Origin: Dactylonectria macrodidyma
Lineage: Eukaryota; Ascomycota; Sordariomycetes; Hypocreales; Nectriaceae
NCBI GenBank assembly: GCA_020744425.1
Contig: JAGMUV010000014.1
Coordinates: forward strand, 1,178,001 to 1,242,000
Length of the DNA: 64,000 nucleotides
Direction of reading: 5' to 3'
A model generated the notes under the pieces. That model did not search any database and was not told the origin of the DNA. It saw only the letters and a program-made list of their open reading frames with translations. Positions 23,613-36,216 of this stretch are shown here, in pieces. The number at the start of each line of letters is the position of its first letter. Position 1 is the stretch's first letter. The position numbers and the translations under genes were made by a program.

Positions 23613-24560
23613 TCATACACCGCGCGACAACACGAAATAATCCCAATAGTCATACACCGAGCCCTCCCACCGCTCGATGAACATGGGCAAGTACACTCGC
23701 TCCCACTCATCCCCGATCCTCGTCGTCCATCGCGCCTTGCAGTATTCCCAATACGCCGGATACCACCCGGCCTGCTGCCAATCGACCACGGCCGCAATCT
23801 TCGGGTTAGGCCCTGGCGAGATGACGATGTTGGACGGATGGAGATCGCCGTGCGTGAAGACGATAGGGACGTCATCTGGTAGAAAGGAGCGATATGGGTG
23901 TGGTGTTTTACTACAGTGTGTCTCTTTGGGGCCTATTGTCGAGGTGAACCAGTCGTGAAATTCGCTTACGCTGTGGAATGGGCCCGCCGTTGGGGAACTA
24001 GCCCTGGTGAAGATGGTGTCGAGGAGAGGTTGGTTGCCAACATGACCTGCATCACCACGTTGGAATTATGACATGGCGCACATTCGGAGAAACATACCGA
24101 TTAGAGGATCTGAATCATCCAGCCTTGCCAAACCCCGCCATTCCCGAACCATACCTCCAAGCTCCTCACAAACAGCAGTCCTATCCCTTTCACTCAACGT
24201 CTCCCAGCTCTGCTCCAAAGTAATACCAGGTACGAGCTCCATGTAAATAAACGCCTGCCCCTCATGGTGGCACCAGCCGTACACTTCAGGCACGGGAACC
24301 CTGTGAGACAAGCGCTCGCGTATCATCATGAGACATTGGGCCTCTGCCACCGAGACCTCGGCCCCGTACTTGACCAATAGTCCGAGAGACGGGATCGACA
24401 CGGGCGGCGGCCGGCGGAGTCGCTGTGCTCGAACGGCGTCTGCTTGGTGGGCGATTTGCTTTATCTCGGATGGGGGAGGTAAGCTTGTCTGTTTTGGGAG
24501 TTGTCTGAAGAAGCCGGATTCGTGGAACACTGTCGTTCCTGGTGAGGAGGATGAGTTCAT
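23613..24560 (-). CDS. APH-fold phosphotransferase (aminoglycoside phosphotransferase/choline-kinase-like)
   Basis: Exons 24098-24560 and 23613-24046 join in frame (phase 1) to 298 residues. The N-lobe shows LVKYGAEVSVAEAQCLMMI (Lys and Glu of the ATP site) and YMELVPGITLEQSW; the C-lobe has the Brenner motif FTHGDLHPSNIVI (catalytic Asp, Mg-binding Asn) and the DFG-equivalent VVDWQQAGWYP. All catalytic residues are present, so the kinase should be active. The substrate is unknown: this is an expanded fungal family and only a few members have known small-molecule targets. The intron is GTATGT...GCAG. The stop at 23613-23615 follows GSVYDYWDYF. Confidence 0.9.
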
Positions 24561-24766
24561 GCCAGTGTATGTGAGTTCTGAGGTGTTGTCATGAGATGAG
24601 GACGTTGAGCTTGGGTGGGGTAAAATAAGCAGTCTAGATGAGGTGCAATGACGAACGGCATCCGTGATATTAACGACCCCGCGAGAAATTACCTAGCCTA
24701 TAGATATAACATTCAATGAGAGAGTCATAATATCTATATACAAAGCTTCGATTGTTGCATGCACTT

Positions 24767-25298
24767 TTAGTTCTTTGGCACCCGACTCAAAGTTGCGCGA
24801 GCTTCGTCGTCCATGACTCCCTCTTCTATCAACTTATCCACCAACTCTGCAAGCCATGTCTGGCAGTTCTTGATTGGGACACGGCGCCGAGGGGGCTAAC
24901 ATGTAAGTCATTGGATCATCTCGTTGGCTTAGAATGATACAAGAATCACTCACGTTGCTGGACGAAGCGACAAGACTCGGGCTTGGGGCCGACACAAGCA
25001 ATGCTATTTCTTCAATTTTGTCACAGGGCTGACACTCAGATGAAAGCGGCCCGACGGTGCAACTGACGTCGTTGATAAAAATCTCGTGGACTTGCGCGAG
25101 GGGAACGAGCTGGTGTTGACGCCCAGTGTGTTCGATGTCGTAGTTGCGGTCGAACTCAACCTCGAACCCGGCTCTCGCGTCGCCCGTGGCGTGGACTCGC
25201 TTGCCTATCGCTGAGTCGCCTTGGCTTGGAATCCAGAGCGCCCAGTGAGCGGGAAATAGGCGAGAGGTGTACACGATGACGTAGACTGCGCGACTCAT
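24767..25298 (-). CDS. small DUF6914-like fungal protein, 157 aa
   Basis: Exons 24954-25298 and 24767-24895 join at phase 0. The start MSRAVYVIVYTSRLFPAHW was chosen because that beta-strand-plus-FPAHWALW segment is, from memory, the conserved N-terminus of a small fungal-specific family (DUF6914); the frame continues upstream without conserved character. The second exon provides the other conserved block, IKNCQTWLAELVDKLIEEG. The function is unknown. Joining in any other frame loses this block, which supports the intron (GTGAGT...GTTAG). Its 5' end faces the 3' end of the dehydrogenase gene, same strand. Confidence 0.8.
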
Positions 25299-25810
25299 GA
25301 TGCTGAGGTAATGAGAGGAAATGACCTTTGGAGTGGAATGATTATGGTTGAGGGATGTAAATATTTGCAGCTTTGTTTGTATGGCACCTTTGTATGATGC
25401 TCCAGGCACCAGCTTCGGTCACCAACCAGCCAGAAACGTCAACTCAGGTAACCTAGACTGTGAGATATGACAAGGAAACTGGGAGAATCCATCTTCGTGA
25501 ATCGGAATTGACCTTTTGTCTCTTCCCCTACCCGGCTATTGTACTATAATTACCACCTATCTGTAGTAGTAGGGAAAGGCAGCGTGGCTGTTCTTGCGAT
25601 CCATGAAAGTCGGCCAGTTCAGAAAAGAGATTATACATTTCTTCTATCTTCGAATTCCTTGGTAGTTCTTTTGCGTCCTATATGACTGTGTTAATGCAGA
25701 AGGGAAACGGGGATGAGGACGACGAAGCAAAATCGCTTTTATTCGACATGTTCCTTGACAAGCCTTTGATTTATAGTTTCTTTCAGTCTATTACTCTCTT
25801 TAGGACTCTT
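25299..25810. other. intergenic, about 0.5 kb
   Basis: Upstream region of the DUF6914-like gene and 3' flank of the dehydrogenase. AT-rich in the right half; no gene seen. Confidence 0.5.
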
Positions 25811-26925
25811 CTATTCCTTACCCCCGAGATATCGATACACGACCGAAAAGTCGCGCCCCTTGCACCGCTCCTCCTTCTCGGCCTTGTCGTACACGCCAAA
25901 CGCGGCGTTGGCCAGCTCCATGCGTGCGCCGGCCTCGTCGGCGGCGACCATGGCCAGGCGCAGGTCCTTCTTCATCAGGGCGATGCCGAACCCGCCGGCG
26001 TAGTCGCGGCCGGCCGGCGCCGTCTCGACGACCCCCGCGACCGGGTTGTTGACCTCGCTTGGCCAGCATCGTCCCGTGCTCACGTTGATGACGCCGGCTA
26101 GCACACGCGGGTCTAGGCCCCAGCGGATGCCTAGGTTCATGGCTTCGGCCGTCGCGATGTTGTTGAGCGCTAGCAGGTAGTTGTTGGCCAACTTGGCCGA
26201 CAAGCCTGCACCCTGGGCACCGCAATGCAGCACCTTCTTGCCCATGCGCAGCAGCGTCGGTTCCAGACTCGGCACCAAGGCCTCCGGTGCGCCGAGCATA
26301 AACGTCAGCGTTCCGGCCTCGGCGCCGACAACGCCGCCGGACATGGGCGCGTCGACAAAGGTGCCCTGGCCCGCCGCCGTCACGGAGCCGGCCACCTGCC
26401 GCGACGTCGACGGGTCGATGGTCGAGCAGTCGATGAATACGCGGTCCTTCTTGGGCAGCGCGTCGGTGAGGATCGACTTGTACACGCCTTGGACGTGTTG
26501 CGGCTCCGGGAGGACAGTTATTACGGTGTCCTGGGTTTGTGTTAGCGAACTGAAGTGATATACGGATAGCCGGAGAGTCTGGTGGAAGTAACTTACAGCA
26601 TCTTTGGAGGCATCAAACGCACTCGCTGCCAGCTCAACCACCGCACCGCCTTTGGCCGCCTTCATCTCCGTCTGCAGCGCCATAACGGCCTGGCCATTGA
26701 TATCGTAGATGGAGACCTTGTCCGACGGGCTCAGCTTGGACTGCAAGTTCTTGGCCATCTGGTATCCCTACACCCCTCCGTGTTAGCGACACAGCTCACC
26801 GGTCTGAGGAAAGCAAATATTACCATCTGTCCCAGGCCAACAAAGGCGTAGTTGTCCAGCCGCCTCGCCGTGCTGGCGAAGCCGCGACGGAGCACGAGGC
26901 TCCCAAGGCGCATTGGAGGTCTCAT
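25811..26925 (-). CDS. 3-hydroxyisobutyrate dehydrogenase, mitochondrial
   Basis: NAD-dependent oxidation of 3-hydroxyisobutyrate to methylmalonate semialdehyde in valine catabolism. Exons 26824-26925, 26597-26767 and 25811-26530, all phase 0, give 330 residues. Residues 1-22 are Arg-rich and lack acids (MRPPMRLGSLVLRRGFAST), a matrix presequence. Then come the Rossmann motif FVGLGQMG|YQMAKNL across the first splice, the substrate-binding DAPMSGGVVGAE, and GAGLSAKLANNY with the catalytic Lys. The C-terminal domain has the RDYAGGFGIALMKKDL signature. Everything needed for activity is intact. The wider beta-hydroxyacid dehydrogenase family includes 6-phosphogluconate-like and tartronate semialdehyde enzymes; the presequence favours HIBADH. 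Confidence 0.92.
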
Positions 26926-28078
26926 GGTTGGAAGAGATACTGAGGAGGAGGGGCAACGGGCAACGTAACGAATGCGGTTCAAGCTTCAACTATCTACAGC
27001 CTCTCCGTAAAGATCATCAAATCGCCAAGACGTCATGCCTCGAAGTAAAATAAGAAGCCAGCCAAATAAGTCTACAGGAGAGCTGCCGTCTTTCGCGACA
27101 GGTGGGGGAATGGTTACCCGAATGAGCCGGCCATTGCCGCTCGTAGCCAGAATGCTCCCGGAGCGTCAAAGTTGGAGAGAGGAGAGTGCATGCCGGCCCC
27201 TAATACAAAAGGGACTGTGTCAAGATTGGCGCCGTGCGGGGGAGAGATTCCCGGTTGTTGGCGGGGGTGGGGGAGAACGCTGGGCTGGGCTGGGCTGGGC
27301 AATTGGACAGCACACGGCTCTAGGGGGACCTGGGGCCGCTAAGATACGGCGCATGGGGTGCTAGAATGTCCCGGCTTCCAGGGAGCTTCCAGGGACCGAT
27401 CGAGCGCGTGGGCAATCGTTCGGGTAACGCAGTTTGGGGAATAGCTCGGTAGTCCGGCTATTGTCAAAGCCACGGCAGTAATAACGCATTGCCACCAACG
27501 GGAAGGATGAAGTTGACGTCTTGTTGGCTATAATATCAAATACGATCCTTCGTTTCTTTGTTTTTTTGTTTGTGGTTTTTAGTGTTTTTTTTATTATTAT
27601 TGGGTTTCTTTTACGCTTGATAGTTCTGATAGGTCATCATTACAATGCTCCATTCGCCGCTCCCTCTCCGTCTCTCCGTTCCAAGCAGAGTTCCCACCAC
27701 TGCGTCATCTCTCTCTCAATCTTTTGCAAAACAGTCAGAAGAAGCCCGAAATCGCTAGCTCATCTCGAGCTTGCGGTTCCGGGCGAAAAGGGGTATGTGC
27801 AAGGGCTAAAAAAGGGTAATAAAATAGTAAAAAGAGGTGATGTTTTGGGCATGATGGGGGAGGTAAAAAGTCCTGTCTTCGCAAGGTGCGGCTCTTCCGC
27901 AACCTCATCAGTAGACAAGGGGGTAATGTTCCAAGTATAACACGACGATCGAAAAAAAACCAAACAAAAAAACAAAGACCGCGCCAGATCCAACCGCCTT
28001 CCCGCCACAGCCTGTGTCGTTGGGAGAGTCTATGTCTCCTAAAAATCCCATCTTCCTCAGCAGTGGTATTTAGTTTTC
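26926..28078. other. intergenic, about 1.15 kb
   Basis: Promoter side of the dehydrogenase (left) and 3' flank of the Bqt4-like gene (right). T- and A-rich runs at 27540-27610 and 27945-27985. Three tandem GGGCT units lie near 27280-27300. No supported gene. Confidence 0.5.
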
Positions 28079-29569
28079 TTAGATAAAGTTCATGAGCCAG
28101 GGGACGATGGCGCTGTTGATACATGTTAGTTTCGAGTACTCGCGATAATGTGACGGGGAGGAGTCAAACTTACCCAACCGCAACAGTAGCTCCAAGTCCA
28201 AATAAGGCCCGGTTCTTGACCTTTTCTTTCCGTAGCTCAGCGTCGGTCTTAGTCTTGACCTTCTTAGCTCTGGGCTGCTCATCCTCATTGGGCTCCTCGT
28301 CCTCGTCCTTGGATTGCTTATCCTCCTTGGGCAGACCATTCTCCTTGGCCTGCTCCTCTGCCTTCTTGGCGGCCTTGTTGCTGACTGAAATGTCAGCAGC
28401 CTTTCGCTTGCTCTTCTTGGCTGAGACGGGAGTCTCGGCAGGTTTAGGCACGGTGTCATCACCCTCGGCCTTCTCTTCTTCGGCCCTTTGCTCTTCAGCC
28501 TTCTTCTCCTCTTCCTTTTGCTTCTGGACATCTCCCTGCGCGGCGGCGATCATCTGAGCAATCTCCTCCGCGCTCGGGGGTTCACCGGCGGTAGGGAGGG
28601 GAACCTCGACTTCGGTAACCGTGTGCTTGGTCGCAACGCCTTCGGAGTTCTTGCTAATCTCCTCCTCGATATGAACCTTGATCTTCAAGTTGTCATCCCT
28701 GGCCTCCAACACGATGGCGGGGTCGAACTCAGTCGACTTCATGACAATATCTCCGAGCTTGTTCTCCTGAATCTCGCCGTTGACAACCTCTTCTGACTTC
28801 TCAGCAATCACCTCGACCGCCTCGGCCTTTGCCCGTGTGCTTCGCTTTCGGGGTGACGTAGTCGATCGCTTCGTGGTTGTGCTCTTGGTAGGGCTCACGG
28901 ATCGGCGAGATCGTCGAGGGATAGCTGAAGGAGTGGGAGGAGCAAGCTGAGGTTGCGACTTGGCCACGTCAAATTTGGGAGGCGCGGTGATGTTCTTGGG
29001 AGGTGAATCAGGAGCGTTGGTTGCGGGGATCTTGGCAGGATCGAGCAGGGCGCGGATCCAGGGCGCAATCTGGTACTCCTCAGCGAGGGCGAGAGCCTGG
29101 TGCGGAGGGATCCAGATGTTTCCAGCCGTCTCCTCGGGACTGGTAGTCGCGAGGGACTTGATGTACTTGCGCTCGACCTCCTCGTCGGTGGACTCGGCGT
29201 AGGGGAACGTGGCCTTGAACATGCCGGTGGCGGACACGTAGCCGTCGAAGCTGCGGCGCATCAGGAAATAACTGTTAGGGCTAGACTTGAAGATGCCAGA
29301 GACGATGCCCTTGGGCAAAGGCGCCCGAAGATGCGCGTAGTCAAAGACGCCCAGGCTCGCCTGCTCGACCTCTCCGGTGCCGACCATCTTGGGCGTCAGC
29401 TTGGTCTGTCCGAGGCGCCGGCGCGCAACCAGATCGTTGTCTGTAAAACAATGGTGAGCCTTGGAAACCGCGTCATCGAGGTAGGTGATGGTTCCGTACA
29501 TTCGGGAATCTCCCCGATCATGAGGGGGTTGTGCTTGGCAGGCAAGCTGCGCTCCGTGTTGGGGGCCAT
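28079..29569 (-). CDS. Bqt4-like APSES/KilA-N protein with C-terminal membrane anchor
   Basis: Exons 29500-29569, 28174-29440 and 28112-28079 join to 456 residues. Residues ~1-25 are [16 protein letters not shown]..., then [19 protein letters not shown], and an APSES-type DNA-binding fold (about residues 55-160) with [35 protein letters not shown] and a [14 protein letters not shown] block. The middle is disordered with [12 protein letters not shown] basic motifs; then a Glu/Lys coiled coil and a KKSKRKAAD nuclear signal. The last exon completes a C-terminal hydrophobic helix ([22 protein letters not shown]). This layout matches S. pombe Bqt4, an inner-nuclear-membrane protein that anchors telomeres. 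Exon 1 was placed at 29569 because the frame upstream of exon 2 lacks conserved sequence. Confidence 0.87.
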
Positions 29570-32500
29570 CCTGTCCAATTGCGTGGGAGACGGGGCGCAG
29601 CGCGAAGATCTCGTTATCTCTGGCGTGGAAAGTCGACGCGGAAGTCGGCAAAGACGATGCGAAAACGGCAACAGGTATGGGCGCGCAAACGAGGATGAGA
29701 TGTGTGCCGGATCTGCGAATGGATAAAGGCGCGCGTAAGCAGTTTGCACGTCGGAAAAGCGTGTCGGCCTTCGGTGGGTAGACTTGGGTCGCACGGGGCG
29801 AGGCAGCGCTTTGAGAGGCTCGCAAATCACGTACCGTGTTCACGCAGGGCTCAATTCGTCCAAGGGAAGCGGCGCCTTGGAAGAGGGATGCAAGCGATGT
29901 AAAAAGAAGCCGGCGAGGATCGTGCTCCAAGCCAGGTTCACGGATGCAGGGAGGGGAGGAGATGGGGAAAAAGTACGGACAAAAAGGTGAGGGCGAAAAA
30001 AGGATCGCGATGGCTAAGAGGGCGAAAGAGCTGAGACGGAGGCCAGCAACGAGCACGGGGACGGGCAAGTTGAGTCGCGCAAATTAGGTGCTGGGATAGC
30101 GTCGAGGATTTTAGCGGGCGGCCCTGTTGGGCGGGTTCGGTGGCCCCCCGGGCGACGAGACTGGTCTAGGCTGGCTAGCGCAGCGTGCAGCTTGGGCGTG
30201 TGGGAGGGCGTCTGTGAGTTACTGCGAGATATATTGCTACCTCTGATGTACTACGTAGTACGCGCGATTTTTACTACATCTGCAGGTACTTCTCTATGGC
30301 TTGGCGGAATTACCCCTTTGAACACGTCTAGACTTGTCCAAACTTTTTGAGCGCCTGACTTTGATTACGCCGGGGAGAGCACCTCAAAGACTCCAGTGAC
30401 AGTACGTACCTCCTTTCCCATGCAGTCCTCGCAGTTACGTTCCGATATTGTATTGGTTGAGCGCGTCGCACTGGATCCCGTTCGAAATGGATCAGCCCCA
30501 GCGTTAATGTGCAGCTCTGAAGTTTGGGGGGATCTTCCAAGCCCACCTGTTCTCTCTGTCCCTTTACCGTCTTGTCTTGTCTGTGTTTTTTTGTGGTTCG
30601 GGCACCAGTGACGGCACTGGCACACATCCACCACACCTCTGTCCTCTCGTATCGCCCGATCCATCCCTAGGAGGAACCAGAAAAAAAAAACTCCATCAGA
30701 CACTGACAGCCAGGCCTGGTGCCGATCAGGGGTGGTACGTACCGCCGAACCCCCGTTCCATTTGGTCGAGCACGTTGCGACGCTGGTTGTGGCCCTGTCC
30801 TGTCCAGTTCGAGAAAAGACGGGTTCAACCTGTCCTGATCAGAATGGAGGGAAGACCCTTGGCCGCCGCTCCCGCGCACCCGCGTCGCAGAACCAGGACC
30901 CTCAAGTCCCAAGTCCCCACGCACACGCAAGAGGCGCCAACAGGCGACTGCTGAGAGCGCTGCGCTGGCGCTGGTTTGCCACCCCAACGCGGGGAACGAG
31001 CATGGGTGTCCTTCTCGCTCGCCTTCTTTTCGACTGGTTGCCGTGGGATGGGACGGTGCTCGGACGCGACGAACGGCACCTACCTGTCTTGGCCGCGTTC
31101 CTGTGGGCGCGTCGTCTGCTGAGAGCCCAACTTGGATGGGTTGCGACGGGTTGCGAGTAGCCTTACTGCTGTGAGATGCCGCTGATGCCAGCGAATAGCA
31201 ATGTTACAAGTCACGTATCGCACCAACATGGCCCGTCTTGACTTTGGCCGGTCACCTCAGCCAACGAGTTCTCTGTTTGTCCAGTTCCGTCCCATCCTGT
31301 CCCTCCGCCCAGGCCCATTCCATCCTGTCCAGTCTCGTTCAGTCCCAGGCCCGGCCAAGCTCCTCCGATCGGCCACGATGGCTCCGTAGAAGTGCATGGT
31401 TGAAGGGGTCGGCTCGCAAGTCGGGGCTGCTGGCGGGCACGAGTCGTCCTCTGCCCGCCATTTCCCCCACGAGATCGCGCCTGGACTGTCTAACATAAAT
31501 AATCCCTTTTCTTGCAGATGCTATACTCATGGACTTCCCTGCATCGCGGGCTATACGTGCCAGGTACTATCGTCTGCTCTCGCCGTCGGCTTCGAGTGGC
31601 CCAAGTGGTTGATGCTCGATGCGGGAGAATCGTCAACGGCTGGGTCCTGATGCAGGCGGAGGATCCATCTTTCCAATCCCCTCCCTCCCTAACGATGTGA
31701 TGTACGTGCTGACTGTGTTTGCCGAACTTCCAGCCGCATCAAGTGCACTCTTGCGACCCCTCTGAGGCAGTAAGGCACGGCAGAAATAAACCATTCGGGC
31801 CTCATTGGCGTCTGTTCCATCCGAACGCTTGTTTCAGCTGCGCAGATGACGCCTTGCTGAGGCATCGCGTGTCTTCCTTCTGTCTCTCTGTCTCTGAAAC
31901 CGGACCCCCGGTTGTTGAGGTCCAGAGTGAGCTCACACGTCGAGCTCGCTCCCTAAGCTTGGCTGCGCAAACCCACACCACTCACCGAGCATCCCCTCCC
32001 ATTCTCGAAACGCAGCGCTGGAGCAGATACTAAGATGGACCTCCGCTCACGGCGATGAGTAGCCGGACTCTCTCCTCAACACAAGAGTCAGCCCTCAGCC
32101 ACGCAGCCGGCGTCAGCTACACCCCCTGAGGAGGTGAGGAGGTGCGCATCAGCATGGTAGACAAATCCGGACATTCGCAACCTGGAGGATGGAGTCAAAC
32201 TGGGCCATGGCACTTGGGCTCTTGGGCGGCGTCTCGCCCCGTGTGTGTCCAATTGGTCCCCGGGCCCAATCATGGCATGAATCTGCGAATCTGAGACCCC
32301 ACTACAAGCCTACCAAGCCGCCTGTTGCCCACCGCCTACCTACCGCCTACCCGCCTACCGCCTAGCAACACCGCCAAAAGCCCCTCCATCGTCACCGCAA
32401 CGGCCATTGTACCTGGTGCTGAGCACCTCTAGCAGTAGGAGTAGCAGTAGCATGTAGCCCCTCCTCCACCAGGGAGCTCTCCATTCCCAAGCTCCCCTCT

Positions 32501-32686
32501 CCGACTCCTCTCCTTCAACCTATTCCTAATCCTATTTCCTACTCCGCCTCTTACTCCTCCTCTTCTCTCAGACGAGCCACTCACCTCATCCATTCCTCTG
32601 CTTCCTTTTTGACCTCTCGTCCCCTTCTATCTCACCCTTCTGTTGACTCCCCATCCCCTCCCGGCATCCACTTCACCCCGCCCACA
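29570..32686. other. intergenic, about 3.1 kb, between two divergent genes
   Basis: Separates the minus-strand Bqt4-like gene from the plus-strand Rho-GDI gene, so it holds both promoters. It is GC-rich with CT-rich tracts near the Rho-GDI start (32440-32680), CCTACCGCCTAC-type direct repeats at 32330-32365 and CAGTAGGAGTAGCAGTAG at 32430-32455. No reading frame with family features was found on either strand. Confidence 0.5.
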
Positions 32687-33795
32687 ATGTCTTCCCACGA
32701 CGACGACAACACGCCCGAGCAGACTGAGGGCTACAAGCTCTCCCAGCCCAAGCTGGGTCTGGCTGAGTATCAGCAGATGGGTAGGTCATCTTCTTTGTCT
32801 ACTTGATTTAGGAGGCTCTGCCGCCTCCGGCTTCGCGGGCCGATCCTCGAGCTCCTTCAGCTTGCCTCATGGTGGCTGGCCTGAGTCGCCATGATGATGT
32901 GCTGCGACCGCCGGAGACCGCTCCTCCAGTTACTTTCCTACTGTATACCATCTGTTGTGTAAATTGAGCTTCGAGTGGCAATCCAATGTGCCCATCGAAG
33001 CTCTAATTCATCCCTATGTCATCAATGCCATCAGTGTATCTTGTCATGTCCCTCCACCGCGCGACAACCCCGCCATTTCGATCAACACCCCTCACTCCCA
33101 AGCCACCCAATCTCACCGAGTCCACCACTGACATTGCATCTTCTTCCATACAGACGCCGGTGATGAGTCCCTCCAGCGCTACAAGGAGTCCCTCGGCCTC
33201 GGTGGCGGCAAGGACATTTCCGACCCCAACGACCCCCGCGTCTGCATCATCCTGTCCCTATCGCTCGAGTCTCCCGAGCGCCCTCCCGTCACCATCGACC
33301 TCTCCCAGCCCGGCAGCGAGGCCACCCTCAAGAACAAGCCTTTTACTATCAAGGAGGGTGCCAAGTTCACCATGGTTGCCAAGTTCAAGGTCCAGCACGA
33401 GATTCTGAGCGGTCTGCACTACGTTCAGGTCGTCAAGCGCAAGGGCATCAGAGTTTCCAAGGACTCGGAGATGATCGTATGTGCCAATTTACTTTGAGCT
33501 AACAGGACAAGCTCCACAGGTGCAGTTGAACTGCTACTGACTCTTCTATAGGGCAGCTACGCTCCAAACACCGACAAGCAGACCACCTACATCAAGAAGT
33601 GTAAGCTGCTAAGAACTCTCCCACCGGACCCAGAATCGAAGCTGACACAAAATTTCTCTAATAGTCCAGGAGGAGGAAGCCCCCAGTGGCATGCTCGCCC
33701 GCGGTCACTACGAGGCCGTCTCTACTTTCGTCGACGACGACAAGAAGGAGCATCTCAAGTTCGAATGGAGCTTCGACATTGCCAAGTCCTGGTAA
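32687..33795 (+). CDS. RDI1: Rho GDP-dissociation inhibitor
   Basis: Binds prenylated Rho/Cdc42 GTPases, extracts them from membranes and holds them GDP-bound in the cytosol. Exons 32687-32780, 33154-33476, 33552-33600 and 33665-33795 join in frame to 198 residues, the normal size. The N-terminal arm ([17 protein letters not shown]) is the GTPase-contact helix. The immunoglobulin-like fold follows with [51 protein letters not shown], the SYAPNTDK loop and the final [15 protein letters not shown]. The first intron is 373 nt, several times longer than the other introns (64-75 nt), and might carry regulatory sequence. The start is the ATG in CACAATG. Confidence 0.96.
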
Positions 33796-34293
33796 ACGGT
33801 CCGAGACGAGTCTCGGTCACGCCCCCCGTTCGAAATACAAAAAAAATCATCGCATGTCATGAGATACGAGATACCTGGTGTTGAACAAAAATTTATACTG
33901 AAAATAAGAAAAACACATCCACATAAAGAGGAGAAATTGCCAGTTGGAGCTCGACACGGAGGGCACACTTCTTTCGTCATGTTGCTTACCCTGAATCGAG
34001 GCAAGGCTCAAACTGCTTTTACTTTTACCTTTAGTTGCCATACGTCACCCTGCGTTAGAGTAGATCGTGTTACACAAGGGCTAAGTATTTACCCCGAAAA
34101 ACAATTTACTTTGCATCAAGCTCTATTACGCTATGCAACTATTGAACAGATATCTATCTTGCCAGTCCATCATATGCCTGTTTACAGACATGGTATCATA
34201 TAATTTTGGAAGGAAAAAAAATACAACTGCGAACCGAGTTTCAGGTGGGTGTGAGGGGAAGAGATGCTGGGTGGGTATTCCCAGGATAGGTAT
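33796..34293. other. convergent 3' flanks, about 0.5 kb
   Basis: Lies between the ends of the Rho-GDI and PPG1 genes, AT-rich, with AATAAG- and AAAATAAGAA-type elements that could serve as polyadenylation signals for either strand. No coding frame supported. Confidence 0.5.
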
Positions 34294-35444
34294 TTAGAGG
34301 AAGTAGTCGGGGAGGGCGTTACCGTCGGCGGACTTTTCGCCGCCGGGTTGCAAATCTTTGTGTACGTCGTTTTCCGGTGCCGCGGCGAAGACGTTGAAGA
34401 AGCGCTCGCCGGTGTCGCTGACCTCGAGGACGCTGGCCATATTGCCGCATCGGTAGCAGTAGTTGGGCGCGCTCCAGACGGTGCTGAGACGATCGTCGTA
34501 GAGGACCTGGAAGCCCTCTTGGCAGAGCTGGTGGGCGCGGAGGATGTGTGACATGTTGTTGACGGCGAGAAACTTCTTAACCACCTGGGCGCCAAAGGTA
34601 TACCCCGCGCCTCTGGGGGAGAGTGAGAACTCGTCACGGTCGGGGTCGGGATCGGACCAGACTAGATCGGCCATAGGGCCTTCGTGAGGGATCTCGCGGA
34701 AGCGATCGATGATCTTGATCTGGTCGATGGAGTGGATCGAGGGGGATAGGCCTAAGGTGGTGTGTCAGTGATAGCCATAGAACCAGGGGATGGGCTGTAC
34801 GCACCTCCGTGAACACAGAAGATCTGGTCATTAATTACGACACTCAGGGTGAGGAAGTCGAACATGTCGGTGAAGTAGTGCCATACGTTGGCGTTGCCGT
34901 ATTTGCGTGAACACTCGGTGTAGAAGCCATAGGACTGGGTAACGCCACGCGACTCGTGATTGCCACGGATCAAGTGTACGCGGTTGGGGTATCGTAGCTT
35001 CAGACACACCAACAGCGAGATGGTCTCGACGCTGAACATGCCACGGTCGACATAGTCGCCTATGGATGGGGTTCCTTGTCAGCCAGGGGGTTCGATGACG
35101 GCCACGGAGGGGGGCAGGGTTACCTAGGAAGAGGTAGTTGGTGTCTGGGCAATAACCACCAATTCGGAAAATCTCGATGAGGTCGAAGAACTGGCCGTGG
35201 ATGTCGCCGACGACTGTGATGGGGGCGCGGACGTGGACGACGTTGCTCTCGCGCATGAGCAGCTCCTTGGTCTTAGCGCAGACAGCCTCGATGACGGATT
35301 CGGCGAGGAGCTCTTTCTTGTAGAGACGGGAGATGCATTCATCCAAGTCGACGGATGCTGGGAGGGGACTGTCAGCTCGACGAAGCTCTAGCGGACCATC
35401 TTCTTATCCCGCTTGTTTGCTTGCTTACCTGGGAGTCCGGGCAT
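34294..35444 (-). CDS. PPG1: PP2A-like Ser/Thr protein phosphatase PPG1
   Basis: Exons 35429-35444, 35124-35357, 34805-35059 and 34294-34751, all splicing at phase 1, give 320 residues. The metallophosphatase motifs GDIHGQ ([12 protein letters not shown]), GDYVDRG (split across the second splice) and LIRGNHESR are intact, with FCVHGGLSPSI and [13 protein letters not shown]. It ends in DYFL, the tail whose Leu is carboxymethylated in PP2A-type enzymes. [10 protein letters not shown] at the N-terminus and the [20 protein letters not shown] block point to PPG1 rather than PP2A, PP4 or PP6 (which have other residues there). In yeasts and filamentous fungi PPG1 works in STRIPAK-like assemblies and development. 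Exon 1 is only 16 nt. Confidence 0.93.
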
Positions 35445-36216
35445 GGTGGAGGAATTGTTGGGCGGCTGGGCCACTGGGGCTAAGTATAAAAGACGGACAG
35501 ATGCGAGGGATGGAGGTTCGCAAGGTCATGCGCCGGCGTCATTAAGGTCGGCGGCGGCGGGTTCGGCTCCTGGCGAGGGTGATGTCTGGGGCGTATCGCT
35601 GTGGTTGTACCAACATGATCGGGGAGAAGTGGTTCACATGGGCGCGGGGCCAGGATGGCGAAGGGGGGTTGGTGGTGGGTGGCGACGACAAGCGACAGTA
35701 ACTAAGTAAAGTAGGTAATGCCGGGAGCGTTGCAGACGTGACGACGGCCAAAAGGATGCGGCGATGCAAGTTGGTGGTGTTGAGGTCGAGGGTTTGTGGG
35801 GTTTTGACCGTTGACCCTGAGGAATGGTGTGGTGTAGCGGCGAGCCGCTGGCGCTGGATTGCTGATGGAGGGGGGGTTGTGGCAGCGGCAGCTCGGCGGT
35901 GAAATTGCCGATTGAGGGTTTTGCTAGGGCGGTTTGTTGACGACGGCGACTACGAATTGCAGTGATTTGTTAGGTGATAGGCGCTGTAACCTGGAATTGT
36001 AATCAACCCCACCACTACCAACAACCAACACAACGTCGAAGCCGGCCCCTGCGCTAGTCACAACCTGCGAAGCTTCATTCATCCATCTCTGACAACTCTT
36101 GTAGACATCATTCTAACCATTCAAATTCTATCTTCTTCATGATGTCTCGACTCAGGGATTGCATTGCCCCATGGCTAGGAAAAGCAGGGCAGCACAGTTC
36201 CTATACCTGGCATCTA
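35445..36216. other. intergenic, about 0.8 kb
   Basis: Upstream region of PPG1 and 3' flank of the broken STAND gene. The part after 35990 is CA-rich (ACCACTACCAACAACCAACAC). Nothing coding is supported. Confidence 0.5.
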
